From: Arachis hypogaea
Taxonomy: Eukaryota; Streptophyta; Magnoliopsida; Fabales; Fabaceae
DNA length: 64,000 nt
Assembly (NCBI RefSeq): GCF_003086295.3
Contig: NC_092044.1
Location: forward strand, 71,290,528 to 71,354,527
Direction of reading: 5' to 3'
Part shown: positions 10,742 to 20,202 of the stretch, one piece after another
How the letters are laid out: every line of letters starts with the position of its first letter
Position numbering within the stretch: position 1 is the stretch's first letter
Translations under genes and position numbers: made by a program
The notes under the pieces: model-generated
Seen by the model: only the letters and a program-made list of their open reading frames with translations
Told to the model about the DNA's origin: nothing
Databases searched by the model: none

Positions 10742-11199
10742 CGTGATCGCATGGAGCACGCGGTCGCGTGGCTGGGGTGTAGTAGGGGTGACGCGATCGC
10801 GTGGGTTGCGCGATCGCGTGGAATGGGTAAAAGAGGGAATGACGCGATCGACTAAGGCATGTGATCGCGTGGCTGGAAATTGTGCTAAACGTACGATTCC
10901 AGCGTCGTGTCAGCGCAACTCTCTGTCTCCTTTGGGGTGGTGTGCAATCCTCGCGACGCGATCGCGTCGCTCACGCTGTCGCGTGGGATTAATGTTGTTG
11001 CATGCGACGGATCACGTCAGGGACGCGACCGCGTGGTTCATTTTGTGCGAAACGCACAATGGCCACACGATTCCAGCCCAACTTCCTGGGCATTGGATCT
11101 TTACGCCGATTCCAGGTCACGTGGCCGCGTGATTGACGTGGACGCGTGGGGGGTGTTTTATCGCAACTGACGCGATCGCATGAGTGATGCGGTCGCGTC
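10742..11199. repeat. Family-B palindromic word array upstream of the E2 aORF
   Basis: About twelve words of the CACGCGATCGCGTG type occur, such as GACGCGATCGCGTGG, GCGCGATCGCGTGG, GACGCGATCGCGTCG, GACGCGACCGCGTGG and GATGCGGTCGCGTC. They are the same word as in both LTRs of this element (6053-6233, 14126-14307). The array lies between the pol-end hairpin (11335-11352) and the CT-rich leader. Confidence 0.9.
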
Positions 11200-11334
11200 C
11201 CATGCCCCCTTTTTTTTTAACTGAATGCAAAATGCAATGCCAATATGAATGTTATGCAAAACTCCAGGTTCAATACAATAAAATAAAATAAAACTTGAAA
11301 ACAAATAAAAATGAGGAAGGAACAATCATACCAT

Positions 11335-11352
11335 GGTGGGTTTTCTCCCACC
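11335..11352 (-). other. Pol-end hairpin, family B
   Basis: In sense it reads GGTGGGAGAAAACCCACC, a 6-bp stem with a six-base loop, just after the gag-like ORF. Counterparts are GGTGGGAGACACCCCACC at 19809-19826 and TTGGGAGGCAACCCAA at 26582-26598. In related plant elements this position encodes the end of integrase (..GRQPN, from memory). Its survival in an element without pol suggests a function of its own. Confidence 0.6.
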
Positions 11353-11401
11353 TAGCACTTTTAGTTAAAGTCCTTAAGTTGGACATTTGATGAGCTTCCT
11401 G

Positions 11402-12967
11402 TTATGGCGGCTTATGTTTAAATTCATCCAAAAATCTCCACCAATGCTTGGAATGCCAATAGCCTCTGGTGTCCCAAACTAGGCATGTGAAGCTTCTGAG
11501 CAGCTTCAAACAGATTTTCAGACTCCTGGGGTGATGAATATCAGAGTATTTTCCAGGATCCCAAACTTTGGTTCCAAATCCGCGTTTGTTTTTATCTATA
11601 CTTTTCTGTCTGGGCGGTTTGGAAATTAGATTCTCACCAAGATGACCAAACATTTTTTGAGATCCTATCAAGTGAGCTTGACACCAATTTCTGCACCTCA
11701 AATTGAAGTGCGAAACATCATTGGATCTTGCATACCAGCGCTGAGTGCGAGTTATTTCCCTTTTTCTCTTAAAGCCGCAAAGAGCTCTAAGCTGGCCATC
11801 TGTTTCAAGCAAACCATATTCAAGTGGAAAAATAAAGATAAGAGTCAAGGATTTTACCCACTTGAAGTCTGTATTGGGTGGTAATGGCCTTGGGATCAGT
11901 GTTTCCAGTGGTTCTGCAAGGTCTACTCCCTTGTGGTCTTCAGTGGATTCCTCCACTTCCTTGCAAACCTTTTCCATTCCAGCCATGTTCTGGTCAAAGT
12001 CTTCCATATCTTCCTCATCACTTGAGTCATAACTAGGAGGTTGAGAAAAGTCAACCTCTGCATCATCTTCGTATTCACTTGGGGAAGATTCTTCTGTCTC
12101 AGAGAATTCACTCGCGGCTGCAAGTTCATCACTAGGAGGACTTGACTGGTGACTATCATCATCAAAGAAACATGCGTCTTGAGTTACTCCGTCCAGTTCT
12201 TCATAATATATCCGCATTGGAGGTTGTGCAACATCCTCTTTAGCGTCAGTTGTAACATCCTTGACGGGGTCTTCCATGACTCTGTATTCCCTAGGAGGTT
12301 CAGCATCTCCTAAATCTTCAACCAACTCTTCTTCTTCTACAATGACAGCGTCCTCTACTTGTTCCAGTACGAAGTTATGCTCTATACTGTCCACTGGAGT
12401 CTCTTGTGTCTTCTTCACAATACATTCTTCATTAGATTCTCCACATGAAGCCATGGGGGTCTGTTGAGTAGCTGAACGTCTGGAAGATAGTTGATTTATT
12501 GCTTCCTCCAGTTGATGAAGGGTTGCATTGAATTGGTTTACTGATTCCTTGAAGTGAACCTGTGATTCTTGGCTTGATGGATATGGACATGGTGCATAAG
12601 GGAGTGGTGGTTCTTGGGAGTAATTGGATTGGCGTTGGGGTGGATAAGGATCATGTGGTAGTGAATGGTGAAAAGAAGCTTGTGAGTGTGGTGGTTCGAA
12701 GTTATGTCGAGAGGATGGTCTCTGAGCACAGGGTGGGGCTTGTTGGTAGTTACAAGGTTGTCCACCATATCTTTCAGTTGGGTATGCATTGTAGAATGGT
12801 CGTTGTCCATGATATCTTGGAGGGTGTTGTTGCCTAAAGGGATGATTAGATCCTCTTGGCTCCATCCATCCTTGATTGGTCTGACCTTGACGCATATTCC
12901 TGCTGTGGTTTCTATTTCCTTCAACAAAGTTAGAACCAAACTCAAAGCAAGAGGGGTGAGAATTCAT
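11402..12967 (-). CDS. Acidic gag-like ORF of E2, unknown function
   Basis: An intact frame of about 521 residues starts at ATG 12967 (MNSHPSCFEFGSNF). The open frame extends 35 residues upstream, but those are hydrophobic and almost reach the PBS, so I prefer this start. Residues 1-140 are Gln/Pro/His/Tyr/Arg-rich, like a gag nucleic-acid-binding region. There follows a short helix (FKESVNQFNATLHQLEEAI) and a long Glu/Asp/Ser-rich stretch. The C-terminus is basic and aromatic (LRALCGFKRKREITRTQRWY). There is no CCHC knuckle and no protease motif. It sits where gag should be and may package the RNA, but I do not recognise its family. Confidence 0.7.
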   Translation of the reverse strand: MNSHPSCFEFGSNFVEGNRNHSRNMRQGQTNQGWMEPRGSNHPFRQQHPPRYHGQRPFYNAYPTERYGGQPCNYQQAPPCAQRPSSRHNFEPPHSQASFHHSLPHDPYPPQRQSNYSQEPPLPYAPCPYPSSQESQVHFKESVNQFNATLHQLEEAINQLSSRRSATQQTPMASCGESNEECIVKKTQETPVDSIEHNFVLEQVEDAVIVEEEELVEDLGDAEPPREYRVMEDPVKDVTTDAKEDVAQPPMRIYYEELDGVTQDACFFDDDSHQSSPPSDELAAASEFSETEESSPSEYEDDAEVDFSQPPSYDSSDEEDMEDFDQNMAGMEKVCKEVEESTEDHKGVDLAEPLETLIPRPLPPNTDFKWVKSLTLIFIFPLEYGLLETDGQLRALCGFKRKREITRTQRWYARSNDVSHFNLRCRNWCQAHLIGSQKMFGHLGENLISKPPRQKSIDKNKRGFGTKVWDPGKYSDIHHPRSLKICLKLLRSFTCLVWDTRGYWHSKHWWRFLDEFKHKPP

Positions 12968-13081
12968 AGTAGTTATCAGAAATAAGGGGGAAAAAGGAGA
13001 AACAAATAAACAAGTAAAAGAAAAATATATTCTTTTTGAAAAATATTTACAATAACCAATAATAAGGCACACGTTTGCAAT

Positions 13082-13099
13082 TCCCCAGCAACGGCGCCA
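13082..13099 (-). other. Primer binding site of E2
   Basis: The plus strand TCCCCAGCAACGGCGCCA differs from the tRNA-Asp 3' end at one base. It lies 3 nt from the LTR end at 13103, which fixes 13103-14425 as the 5' LTR. Confidence 0.85.
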
Positions 13100-13102
13100 T
13101 TT

Positions 13103-14425
13103 TGACGTTAGGATTTTTGCTAGTAAAGAATTTTATAAAAATAGTTGCGTTGTAGATATAGATTCTAAACCAACAGAAATCCCTTCGTGCAAATGTTTTG
13201 GTTGTCACAAGTAACAAACCCATTTAAAATTGATAACCGAGTATTTAAACCTCGGGTCGTCTTCTCAAGGAATTGCAGGGAAGTATGTTCTTATTATTGG
13301 TTATGGAGGTTGTAAATTGGGGTTTTGAGAACGAGGAATGAATATGGCAATTAATTTAAATGACAATTAAAATGAATAAATATTGTAAAACAAACCTTTT
13401 GGCAAGGTATGAGAAATTGGAAGTCCAGACTTAGTTATTCTTGTCAATAATAATGAAAGTTGAATCTTAATTCCACTTAGTTGACCTTTGCTAAAGCAAA
13501 GGAAAATCAAGGGACTAATTAGTTTGACTTTTGAATCCTATTTATTTCCTAGGAAAAGGTTGGGATTATTGAAGTTCAGTTCAATTAGCAAAGATAACAG
13601 TTATCAATTATGTTGAGCTAAGATAACTCCTGAGTTACTGATTTCTTAACCAAGACCAAAAAGGGAAAAGTAAATTAATTCTACTAGATTGAAAATTTCT
13701 TCAGATTGGGAATAATCAATGGCATAAATAATAGAAGGCAATATTAAATTGAAATACCTCAAATAACATTAAATAAGAAAATCATCATGAATGTGGCATA
13801 AGCCAAATAGGCAACATAACTAATATAAGCATTAAAGTATCTGAAAATAAGAAATAAATATAAAGTAAAAGAACATTGAACCTGGGATCGAGAGTCACTC
13901 CTAAAACTAAGAGAAGTCCTAAATCCTAATCCTAAAGAGAGAGGAGAGAACCTCTCTCCAACTAAACCTAAATCATGGAAAGTAACTAAAAATTCGATTC
14001 TCTGAATGGATGCATTCCCCCACTTCATAACCCTTGGTCTATGCCTTCTGGACTTGGATTTGGGCCAAAAAGGGCTTCAGAATTCGCTATGAACGCTTTC
14101 TGCAATTTCTGGTGCGTGGCCTCTGTCACGCGTCCGCGTGGGTCACGCGGTCACGTCAATTGGAGTTTTCCTTGTCGCGCGGTCGCGTTAGTCATGCGGC
14201 CGCGTCATAGGTGTTCTTCTTTAGGTGCACGGTCACGTCAGTCATGCGGCCACGTCACTGCTTCTTCGCTCTTGGCACGCGGTCGCGTCGTCCATGCGAT
14301 CGCGTGGATGCCAGTTTCTCCAAAACTCCGTTTTACGCTTTCCTTCCACTTTTGTATGTTTCCTTTTCCACCCTTTAAGTCATTCCTTCCTTAGAAGATC
14401 TGAAACTACTCAACACACTAATCAT
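13103..14425 (-). repeat. 5' LTR of E2, truncated at its outer end
   Basis: It matches the 3' LTR (5031-6526) from TGACGTTAGG to the shared ACACACTAATCAT. It then stops at 14425, lacking the last 173 bp that hold the U3 start. Unrelated family-C DNA follows directly, so a deletion removed the LTR end together with some neighbouring DNA. Palindromic words remain at 14126-14307, a few of them degraded relative to the 3' LTR (for example GGTCACGTCA for GATCGCGTCA). Confidence 0.88.
14126..14307. repeat. Family-B palindromic word array in the 5' LTR
   Basis: This corresponds to 6053-6233 with the same spacing. Several CpGs are changed to CpA or TpG (GGTCACGTCA, GTGCACGGTCACGT), in keeping with deamination of methylated cytosine. 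Confidence 0.85.
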
Positions 14426-14432
14426 ACATGCC

Positions 14433-14440
14433 TATAAATA
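14433..14440 (+). promoter_or_regulatory. TATA box of the internal aORF promoter (family C)
   Basis: TATAAATA lies about 205 nt upstream of the aORF ATG at 14639. The sequence between is an AC/CT-rich leader typical of plant 5' UTRs. Equivalent TATA boxes precede the other aORFs. Confidence 0.6.
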
Positions 14441-14638
14441 AGACAAGGCACCTCCTGCATCATACATGCCTACAAACCTTGCTTACAAACAAGCCTCTGT
14501 TCCCACATTGTGCCATCGTATATACACACACCACTCCTCTCATAACAGCAATACTTCTTTCTTCAATCTCTTTATACCTCAAAATCATACCTCACCCAAT
14601 CTCAAATCCACCCTTGTCTTGTCTTTTTAATCGTACTC

Positions 14639-16180
14639 ATGGCTTCATCAAGTACAAGAAGAAGGCCAGGCAAGGAGCCCATGGTAGCCGAACCCCCAAC
14701 TTATGATACAAGAAAGTTCAGATCTCAATTTCATGAAAGAAAATACCATAGATTCATGAAAACAAAGCTCATCATTCATGAAAGGGGTTTTGAGCTTAGG
14801 GACGAAGAATATCCCATCATGAAGTAAATCACCAGTGAAAGAAGGTGGGATCTTCTATGTGACCCCCTCCCCAAGATCAGTGCAGTCATGATCAGAGAGT
14901 TCTGTGGAAATGCTGTGAAGGAAAGTAAAGACAGCATCCCTTACAAAAGCTATGTTAGAGGAAGTGAAGTAGATTTCAGTCCAGCATCCATTACAAGGGC
15001 TTTGAAGTTGAGAACTATAACTTATGACGAGCCCAGCTATGAGGACAGATTACAGAGAGAAAATGACCCGGATGAAATCTTACAAGGGATATGCTTGGAG
15101 GGCACAGACTGGGAGAGGGATTCGAAAGGAGTCCCAAGCAGATTGAAAAGAATAAATCTCATCCCTGAGGCAAAGGGGTGGTATGAGATAGTAAGAAGAT
15201 CCATACTCCCTACTGGAAACACCTCAGGGGTCACAATCAAACGAGCACTTTTGACATATTGTATCCTACATGGAGGAGAAATCAACCTTGCACAACTCAT
15301 AGCCAACAGTATTCAAGAGATAGCTGAGAGCTCAAACAAATCTACTATGCTCGGTCATGCAAGCACAATTCTAAGGCTGTGCGATAAAGCTGGGGTAATT
15401 TTTGAAGATGAGGATACAGAAAAAGTAAGAAGGGGGTCTGGAATCTCAAAGAAAAGCATGGAAGGAACTGCTGAGGATGATGATCAAGAAGAAAGACCCC
15501 AAAGAAGAAGAAGACCAGGAGAAGGAGGAGAACAAACTCACAGTGTCATAGACATGAGTCAACTGCAAAGAGCTCTTGAGGAAATATCACAGCAAAATGT
15601 GATAGCACAAGAGCAATACCTGAGAGACAAGGAGCAGAATGAAGCTTGGCAGCACAGAATGGAGGAAAGAATGGAGAGCTGGCAGCAACAATCAATGGCC
15701 CAACAACAAGAATTTCAAGCCAAGATTCTTGAGGGACAAAGGGAACTAACAACAGGACTTCAAGAGGCATATAGTAAGATGTTCCTGACCCAAGCCAAAT
15801 ATGGGGAGTATACTCACAACCTGTATCAATGGAAGAACATTCATCACACTATTGGAGAGGTTAGATTCGTGCAACAATCAGAGTGTAATGAGGATGTGCA
15901 AGCAAGGTTGGAGTACTTAACCCAGAGCATGCCAACGCTGAATCCACAGATCAAATCATTTGAGCAGTGCCAAGAACTGAGAGACCGCCAGGCAGCAAAC
16001 TCTCATCATTATACCCATGTAACACTTCAAAGATTAGAGGAAGTTGGGCTTTCAGGTCTCACAGATTCTGTTTGGGATAGAAGATGTCCTCGTGAAAAAG
16101 CTCAAGGTTATACACAGAAAAGGAAGAAGAAGAAGGGGGAATCCAGCAAATCCAAAAGAATGGAAATGCCTGACAAATAG
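14639..16180 (+). pseudogene. aORF of the family-C element, one in-frame stop
   Basis: The frame starts MASSSTRRRPGKEPMVAEPP and runs about 513 codons to a TAG at 16180, with a single TAA at 14825-14827 after residue 62. The basic N-terminus, the KFRSQFHERKYHRFM segment, RRWDLL and VMIREFCGNA align with the other aORFs. A Lys/Arg/Glu-rich hinge follows. A long Gln-rich coiled coil comes next (about residues 295-385; ISQQNVIAQEQYLRDKEQNE, WQQQSMAQQQEF), then a basic C-terminus (KRKKKKGESSKSKR). Coiled coil plus basic ends would suit a multimeric nucleic-acid-binding protein. The stop may be real decay, or read through. Confidence 0.75.
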
Positions 16181-17167
16181 AGGTGGTGAAGTTTCTTCTT
16201 ACTATTATTTAAATAAGGAAGATGCATGTCTGAAACATGACATGCCTCCAAATACTTTATGTTCAATTACTTTTTCTGTTTACATTAATAGTTAGTCAAG
16301 AATAAGCAATATGCATAATAAGTGTCATCACTCATTAGCTTGAATAATTTGTTTTGTTTTCCCTTGCTGTTTGAATAAAAGAGAGATATTTGATTTAGAA
16401 AAGTAATTGTTTAATGTTGCAAAAGTTAAAATGGGAGTTAGTGGTGGTATGTGTTTGATTAAATTGTTAGCTCATAGAATAAATGCTGCAAAATGACTCG
16501 TTACTTGAAGCCTAAGCTAGTTTGCTGCTATTATTTCTCAATTATTGGAAGTCCCTTGAAAATATACCAAAATAGAAAGAAAAAGAAGAAGAAAAGCCAA
16601 AAGTTGGCAAAGAAACAAACAATAAGGCTAGACACCAATAGCTTGGACCTTAGGACATATGCCTGTGGTGTTTATGTACTAGGATATGCTTGGACAAGTA
16701 AGTTCTAAGGAGTATTTTAAAACTTGGCAACTTAGATCAACTGATTTGGGATAGCCAACTGAAAGTCCACAATAAAGAGCAACCTAGTTACAAAACATTT
16801 AGTTATCGAAAGAGATGCTGGGCATCAATGATCCTAGGAAGAAAGAGTGAGCCATGTGTCTGTGGTGAAGAAATGTTGAGTGAAATTAAGCCAAAGGCCA
16901 CTGCAACATTTGCCACCAAGTCTTTAATAAGTAATAAGCTCTTCATGCAAAAGAAATAAGAAAAGCTATCAAGGGAAAGTGATAAAAAAGTAAGACATTG
17001 TAGCAGCAACCTTAGTGGACCCTTAAGGAAACATTGTTTGTTTTGACAGCAAGTAATAAATGGGCTACTTTTGATCTGCATAAAATCCCATAGACCAAAT
17101 TCAACTATCTGCTTAATAAGAACATATATACTTATCTATTTCATTCTATCTTCTCTTGTGTTTGATG
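16181..17167 (+). other. 3' untranslated region of the family-C element
   Basis: No gene is seen. The stretch is AT-rich intervening sequence from the aORF stop to the PPT hairpin, with a short purine run (AAGAAAAAGAAGAAGAAAAG) near 16577-16596. Confidence 0.6.
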
Positions 17168-17204
17168 CTTGCTTGGGGAAAAGCAAGTTTTAAGTTTGGT
17201 GTTG
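17168..17204 (+). promoter_or_regulatory. Hairpin and polypurine tract (family C)
   Basis: CTTGCTTG-GGGA-AAAGCAAG (8-bp stem, closing pair lost) is followed by TTTTAAGTTTGGTGTTG up to the LTR start at 17205. It is the plus-strand counterpart of the minus-strand modules at 58327-58364 and 32736-32772. Confidence 0.8.
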
Positions 17205-17570
17205 TGATGACAAGTCATCTTAGCCTAGTTTCACTAGTCTTTTTCTTTGTTTTCATTAGGTTTTATGCACTTTCTTGCATTCTAAGTAGGTGATTTGGAA
17301 TGGAAATGCATGACTTCTTTGAATCAAACAACCACCATCTAATTGATGCTAAATCATGAGGTTTAGGCTAAATTTAATTGAGTTTTAATGATTTATAAAC
17401 CTTGTGAATTTGGTGATACTTTGATTGGTTGTTTTGATTAATTGTAGGTGAAGAAAAGAAGAAAAGAAGAAAACGTGGCCTAAGAAATGTGGCTCAAGGA
17501 AGAAAAAGTGTGGCCAAGAAAGGAGGGAGTGTGGCGCAACAAACCATGAAGCTCTCTCCAAGAGCACCAA

Positions 17571-18193
17571 GCTCACTAAGTGAGCGCTATACTTACTCCC
17601 AGGGAACCAAGGCACAATGCTCTGCTCACTTTGTGAGCTGAGCACAATATGAAGCTAAGAAACAAGGAAAGGAAAAACAATGCTCAGCTCACCAAGTGAG
17701 CATTATTGAGAGCACTAAAGGAATAATTCAAAGAAAATAAGTTGCAAGTGCATGCTCCAAGGCTTGAACTCATGACCAAGGGGGATGAGGGAGGCGCTAC
17801 TCACAAGGAAAAATAAGCCAAAAATGGCCAAATGCATCCCCCAAGGTTCGAACCCCACACCTTGAGGAAGCAAGGAAGCAAGGCAATCAAAGAAATGGGT
17901 AGCGCATGCTTCCCATGGGTTTCGAACCAAGGACCTTTCCTTAGAAGAGCCAATGCTCAACTCACTTAGTGAGCAGAGCGCTACCCATGGGCATCACGCG
18001 AGCACCAAGACACGGACCAAGGGAGGGCAGCGCGCATCATCACAAGGCAAGGAGCACAAGGCGCACACAAGACATGCACCAAGGCACCAATGCTCAGCTC
18101 ACTTTGTGAGCTGAGCATTCCCCTGATGCTTTCCACGCTACAAGGGAATCTACACAAGGCCTCAATGCTCAGCTCAACTTGTGAGCTGAGCAT
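17571..18193. repeat. Family-C hairpin array in the LTR (6 copies)
   Basis: Six inverted repeats have arms ATGCTCAGCTCAC and GTGAGCTGAGCAT around a 3-4 base centre (TTT, CAA, TTA). They lie at 17571-17590 (short), 17617-17645, 17680-17703, 17953-17980, 18090-18119 and 18164-18193. The arms are up to 13 bp. The last copy is about 115 bp upstream of the TATA box. Confidence 0.88.
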
Positions 18194-18307
18194 CCTCCTG
18201 GAACCAAATTCTTCATGGGCTGAAAATTGGATTAAAAATCCAACTTAATTCATTTCTTCACCAAATAAAAAGCCCATCCAAATTCCAAAATCCAAGAATA
18301 GAAAGTG

Positions 18308-18316
18308 TATAAATAG
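18308..18316 (+). promoter_or_regulatory. TATA box of the family-C LTR
   Basis: TATAAATAG in the LTR, downstream of the hairpin array, is the likely core promoter for genomic RNA. Transcription would start about 30 nt further on. Confidence 0.65.
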
Positions 18317-19443
18317 GAGCTAGTTTGATGTAATTAGGACCTTCTTGGACAGACCTGTAGAATCACTTTTGAATTTTCCTTTTTACTTTCATTTTCGTTT
18401 TGAGCTTTAACTTTGGAATTTAGATCTTAGAGAATTGGGAAGGAGAATTGATCTCTCTTTTTCCTTGTTCTTGCTTGAGCACTCTTTACTTTTCTTGCTT
18501 TGGATCATGGGTGAAGAATTGAAGAACTTCTGTTTCAATCTCACCTTGAGATCTCTTCTTTAATTTTCTGCATAATTGAATTTTACTTTCTGTTCATTGC
18601 TTCTTCTTCTGCTATTTCTGCAATTCGCTTCCCTTTATTTCTTTTGCAATTGTTCTTGTTGGATCAAGGAAGGATTTGAGATCTAGACTTGTTATCTAGT
18701 CTCTTGCACTCCTGAGATCTTCAACCACTTTTAATTTGCTGCAAATTTAAGCATTGCTTTCCTGTTCTAAATTTTTCAAGGCATTTTACTCTTCTGTTTG
18801 AGATCTACTTCACTGCAATCCAATTTTCTCTTTTATGTTTAATGCAATTTACTTGTTCTTGTTTAATTTCTTCAATCCCAACTCCCAATCCCTTTTACAA
18901 TTCAAGTAATTTACATTTCTTGCACTTTAAGCTTCAGCCATTTACATTACTTGCAATCTAAGCTTCTGCAATTTACATTACTTGCACTTTAAGATTCATC
19001 CTCTTTACTTTCTTGCTCTTTGATTTACTGCAATATTCCCTGCTCCCTTTACATTCCAAGCAATTTAGCTTCTGTTAATGATAAACCACTAACCAATACT
19101 TGATTCGCTTGACTAAATCAACCACTAAACTAAAATTGCTCAATCCTTCAATCCCTGTGGGATCGACCTCACTCTAAGTGAGTTTTACTACTTGATGCGA
19201 CTCGGTGCACTTGCCGGTGAGTTTTGTGTCGGATCGTTTTCCGCACATCATTGTGCACTCGTAATTGCTAGCTCCGTGGAAAGACGACCCGGGAAGTAGA
19301 ACTCCCAGTTAATTGAATTAAATTGTAATACTGCTTACTCTAAACTTTGATTTGGGGGTCAATTGTCGGTTTGGGACTATACTTGCAACTCAATTTTTAT
19401 TCTTAAAAATTTTTGAATCAATGTTTGGCCGCCCACAAGTTTT

Positions 19444-19461
19444 TGGCGCTGTTACCGGGGA
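19444..19461 (+). other. Primer binding site after the family-C LTR
   Basis: TGGCGCTGTTACCGGGGA is complementary to the tRNA-Asp 3' end with two mismatches. It shows that the LTR at 17205 also served as a 5' LTR for the sequence on its right. Confidence 0.75.
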
Positions 19462-19808
19462 GCTTGCAATGGTGTTATAGTATTGGCTATTGTGAATATG
19501 TTAATATGTAAATAGCTTGCTATTTAGTTATTTTCTTATTCTTGTTAGTAATTAGGAGTTTGATTTCTTTTGTTTCTTGATATATTTTGTTCTTATTCTC
19601 TCTTGTTCTTGTTAGAATTCAAGAATTTGGTCATCCGAATGGAAGCTTTAAGATCAACAAGGAAGGCTATCGACAAAAAAAGTTTGGGATCCCGGAGGAC
19701 ATTTGAAATGCAAGAATTGGTGGGGATTCAAGAAAGAATTCAAGAACAAGCCACCATAGCAAGGACTCTCCCAATTGTCTAACTTAAAGACAATAAACAA
19801 AACTGTTA
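19462..19808 (+). pseudogene. Remnant leader with a tiny ORF
   Basis: The leader is T-rich and followed by a 47-codon ORF from ATG 19639 (MEALRSTRKAIDKKSLGSRR) to 19782. It is basic and has no recognised domain. It sits where gag-pol should be and ends 26 nt before the pol-end hairpin, so essentially all of gag and pol has been deleted between them. Confidence 0.5.
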
Positions 19809-19826
19809 GGTGGGAGACACCCCACC
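19809..19826 (+). other. Pol-end hairpin, family C
   Basis: GGTGGGAGACACCCCACC forms a 6-bp stem with a six-base loop, equivalent to 11335-11352 in family B. The loop differs but the stem is kept. It survives although all pol coding sequence is gone. Confidence 0.6.
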
Positions 19827-20024
19827 ATGGTAACATCCTTCCAAACCCTCTTTTCTTTTAGCTTTTGTTTATTGAATTTTTATTTCTTTTGGTTAGCTTA
19901 GTTTGGTTGGATTTTAGTTTTGATAAAGTGTTTTTAAGGTAGAATATGTTTTGGGTTGAAAAGCTTTGTTGGATATCATGTTTGGTGCCCTTAGAGGCTT
20001 AAAATTTTGTAAAAATAAAATTTT

Positions 20025-20202
20025 GTGCGTACGCACACATACCCCAATTCTATTGACCCTTGCGTACGCAACCCACCTGTGCGTATGCAACACCCTTTTT
20101 AACCTCCCTGCCTGGTGTGTACGCTCACTTCTGTACGTGCGCACAAACCCCTTTTCCCACTTAGTGTGCGTACGCACGGAACTGTGTGCGTATGCACAAG
20201 CG
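20025..20202. repeat. Family-C internal palindromic word array (GTGCGTACGCAC)
   Basis: Seven words occur: GTGCGTACGCAC twice, plus TTGCGTACGCAA, GTGCGTATGCAA, GTGTGTACGCTCAC, CTGTACGTGCGCAC and GTGCGTATGCAC. The array sits between the pol-end hairpin and the aORF leader, the same place as in families A and B. The word is unlike that of the neighbouring LTR (17571-18193), which supports a chimeric origin of this block. Confidence 0.88.

Larger units (their letters stand above)
5031..14425 (-). mobile_element. Family-B non-autonomous gypsy-type element E2
   Basis: The order on the minus strand is truncated 5' LTR (13103-14425), PBS, acidic gag-like ORF, pol-end hairpin, palindromic array, accessory ORF, hairpin and PPT, 3' LTR (5031-6526). 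No protease, reverse transcriptase, RNase H or integrase is present, so it must be mobilised in trans. The 3' LTR is bounded on the left by AGCAC (5026-5030). The second target copy was lost with the end of the 5' LTR. Confidence 0.88.
17205..19437 (+). repeat. LTR of the family-C element (2233 bp)
   Basis: It starts TGATGACAAGTCATC, itself an inverted repeat, directly after the PPT, and ends GCCCACA before the PBS. Its U5 region (CAATCCCTGTGGGATCGACC...CACTTGCCGG) is shared with the LTR at 30860-32735 and, more loosely, with family A. A long imperfect hairpin array lies at 17571-18193 and a TATA box at 18308. Confidence 0.85.

Noticed and set aside
10256..10759. Pro/Ser-rich protein of 167 residues (and overlapping Gly/Arg-rich frames on the other strand)
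   Set aside because: Low-complexity C/T-rich leader open in several frames on both strands. No domain, and its start lies in the palindromic array.
17571..18193. CRISPR-like array of spaced repeats
   Set aside because: Spacing is irregular, the repeats are inverted repeats in a plant LTR, and there is no cas gene. The same holds for the other word arrays.
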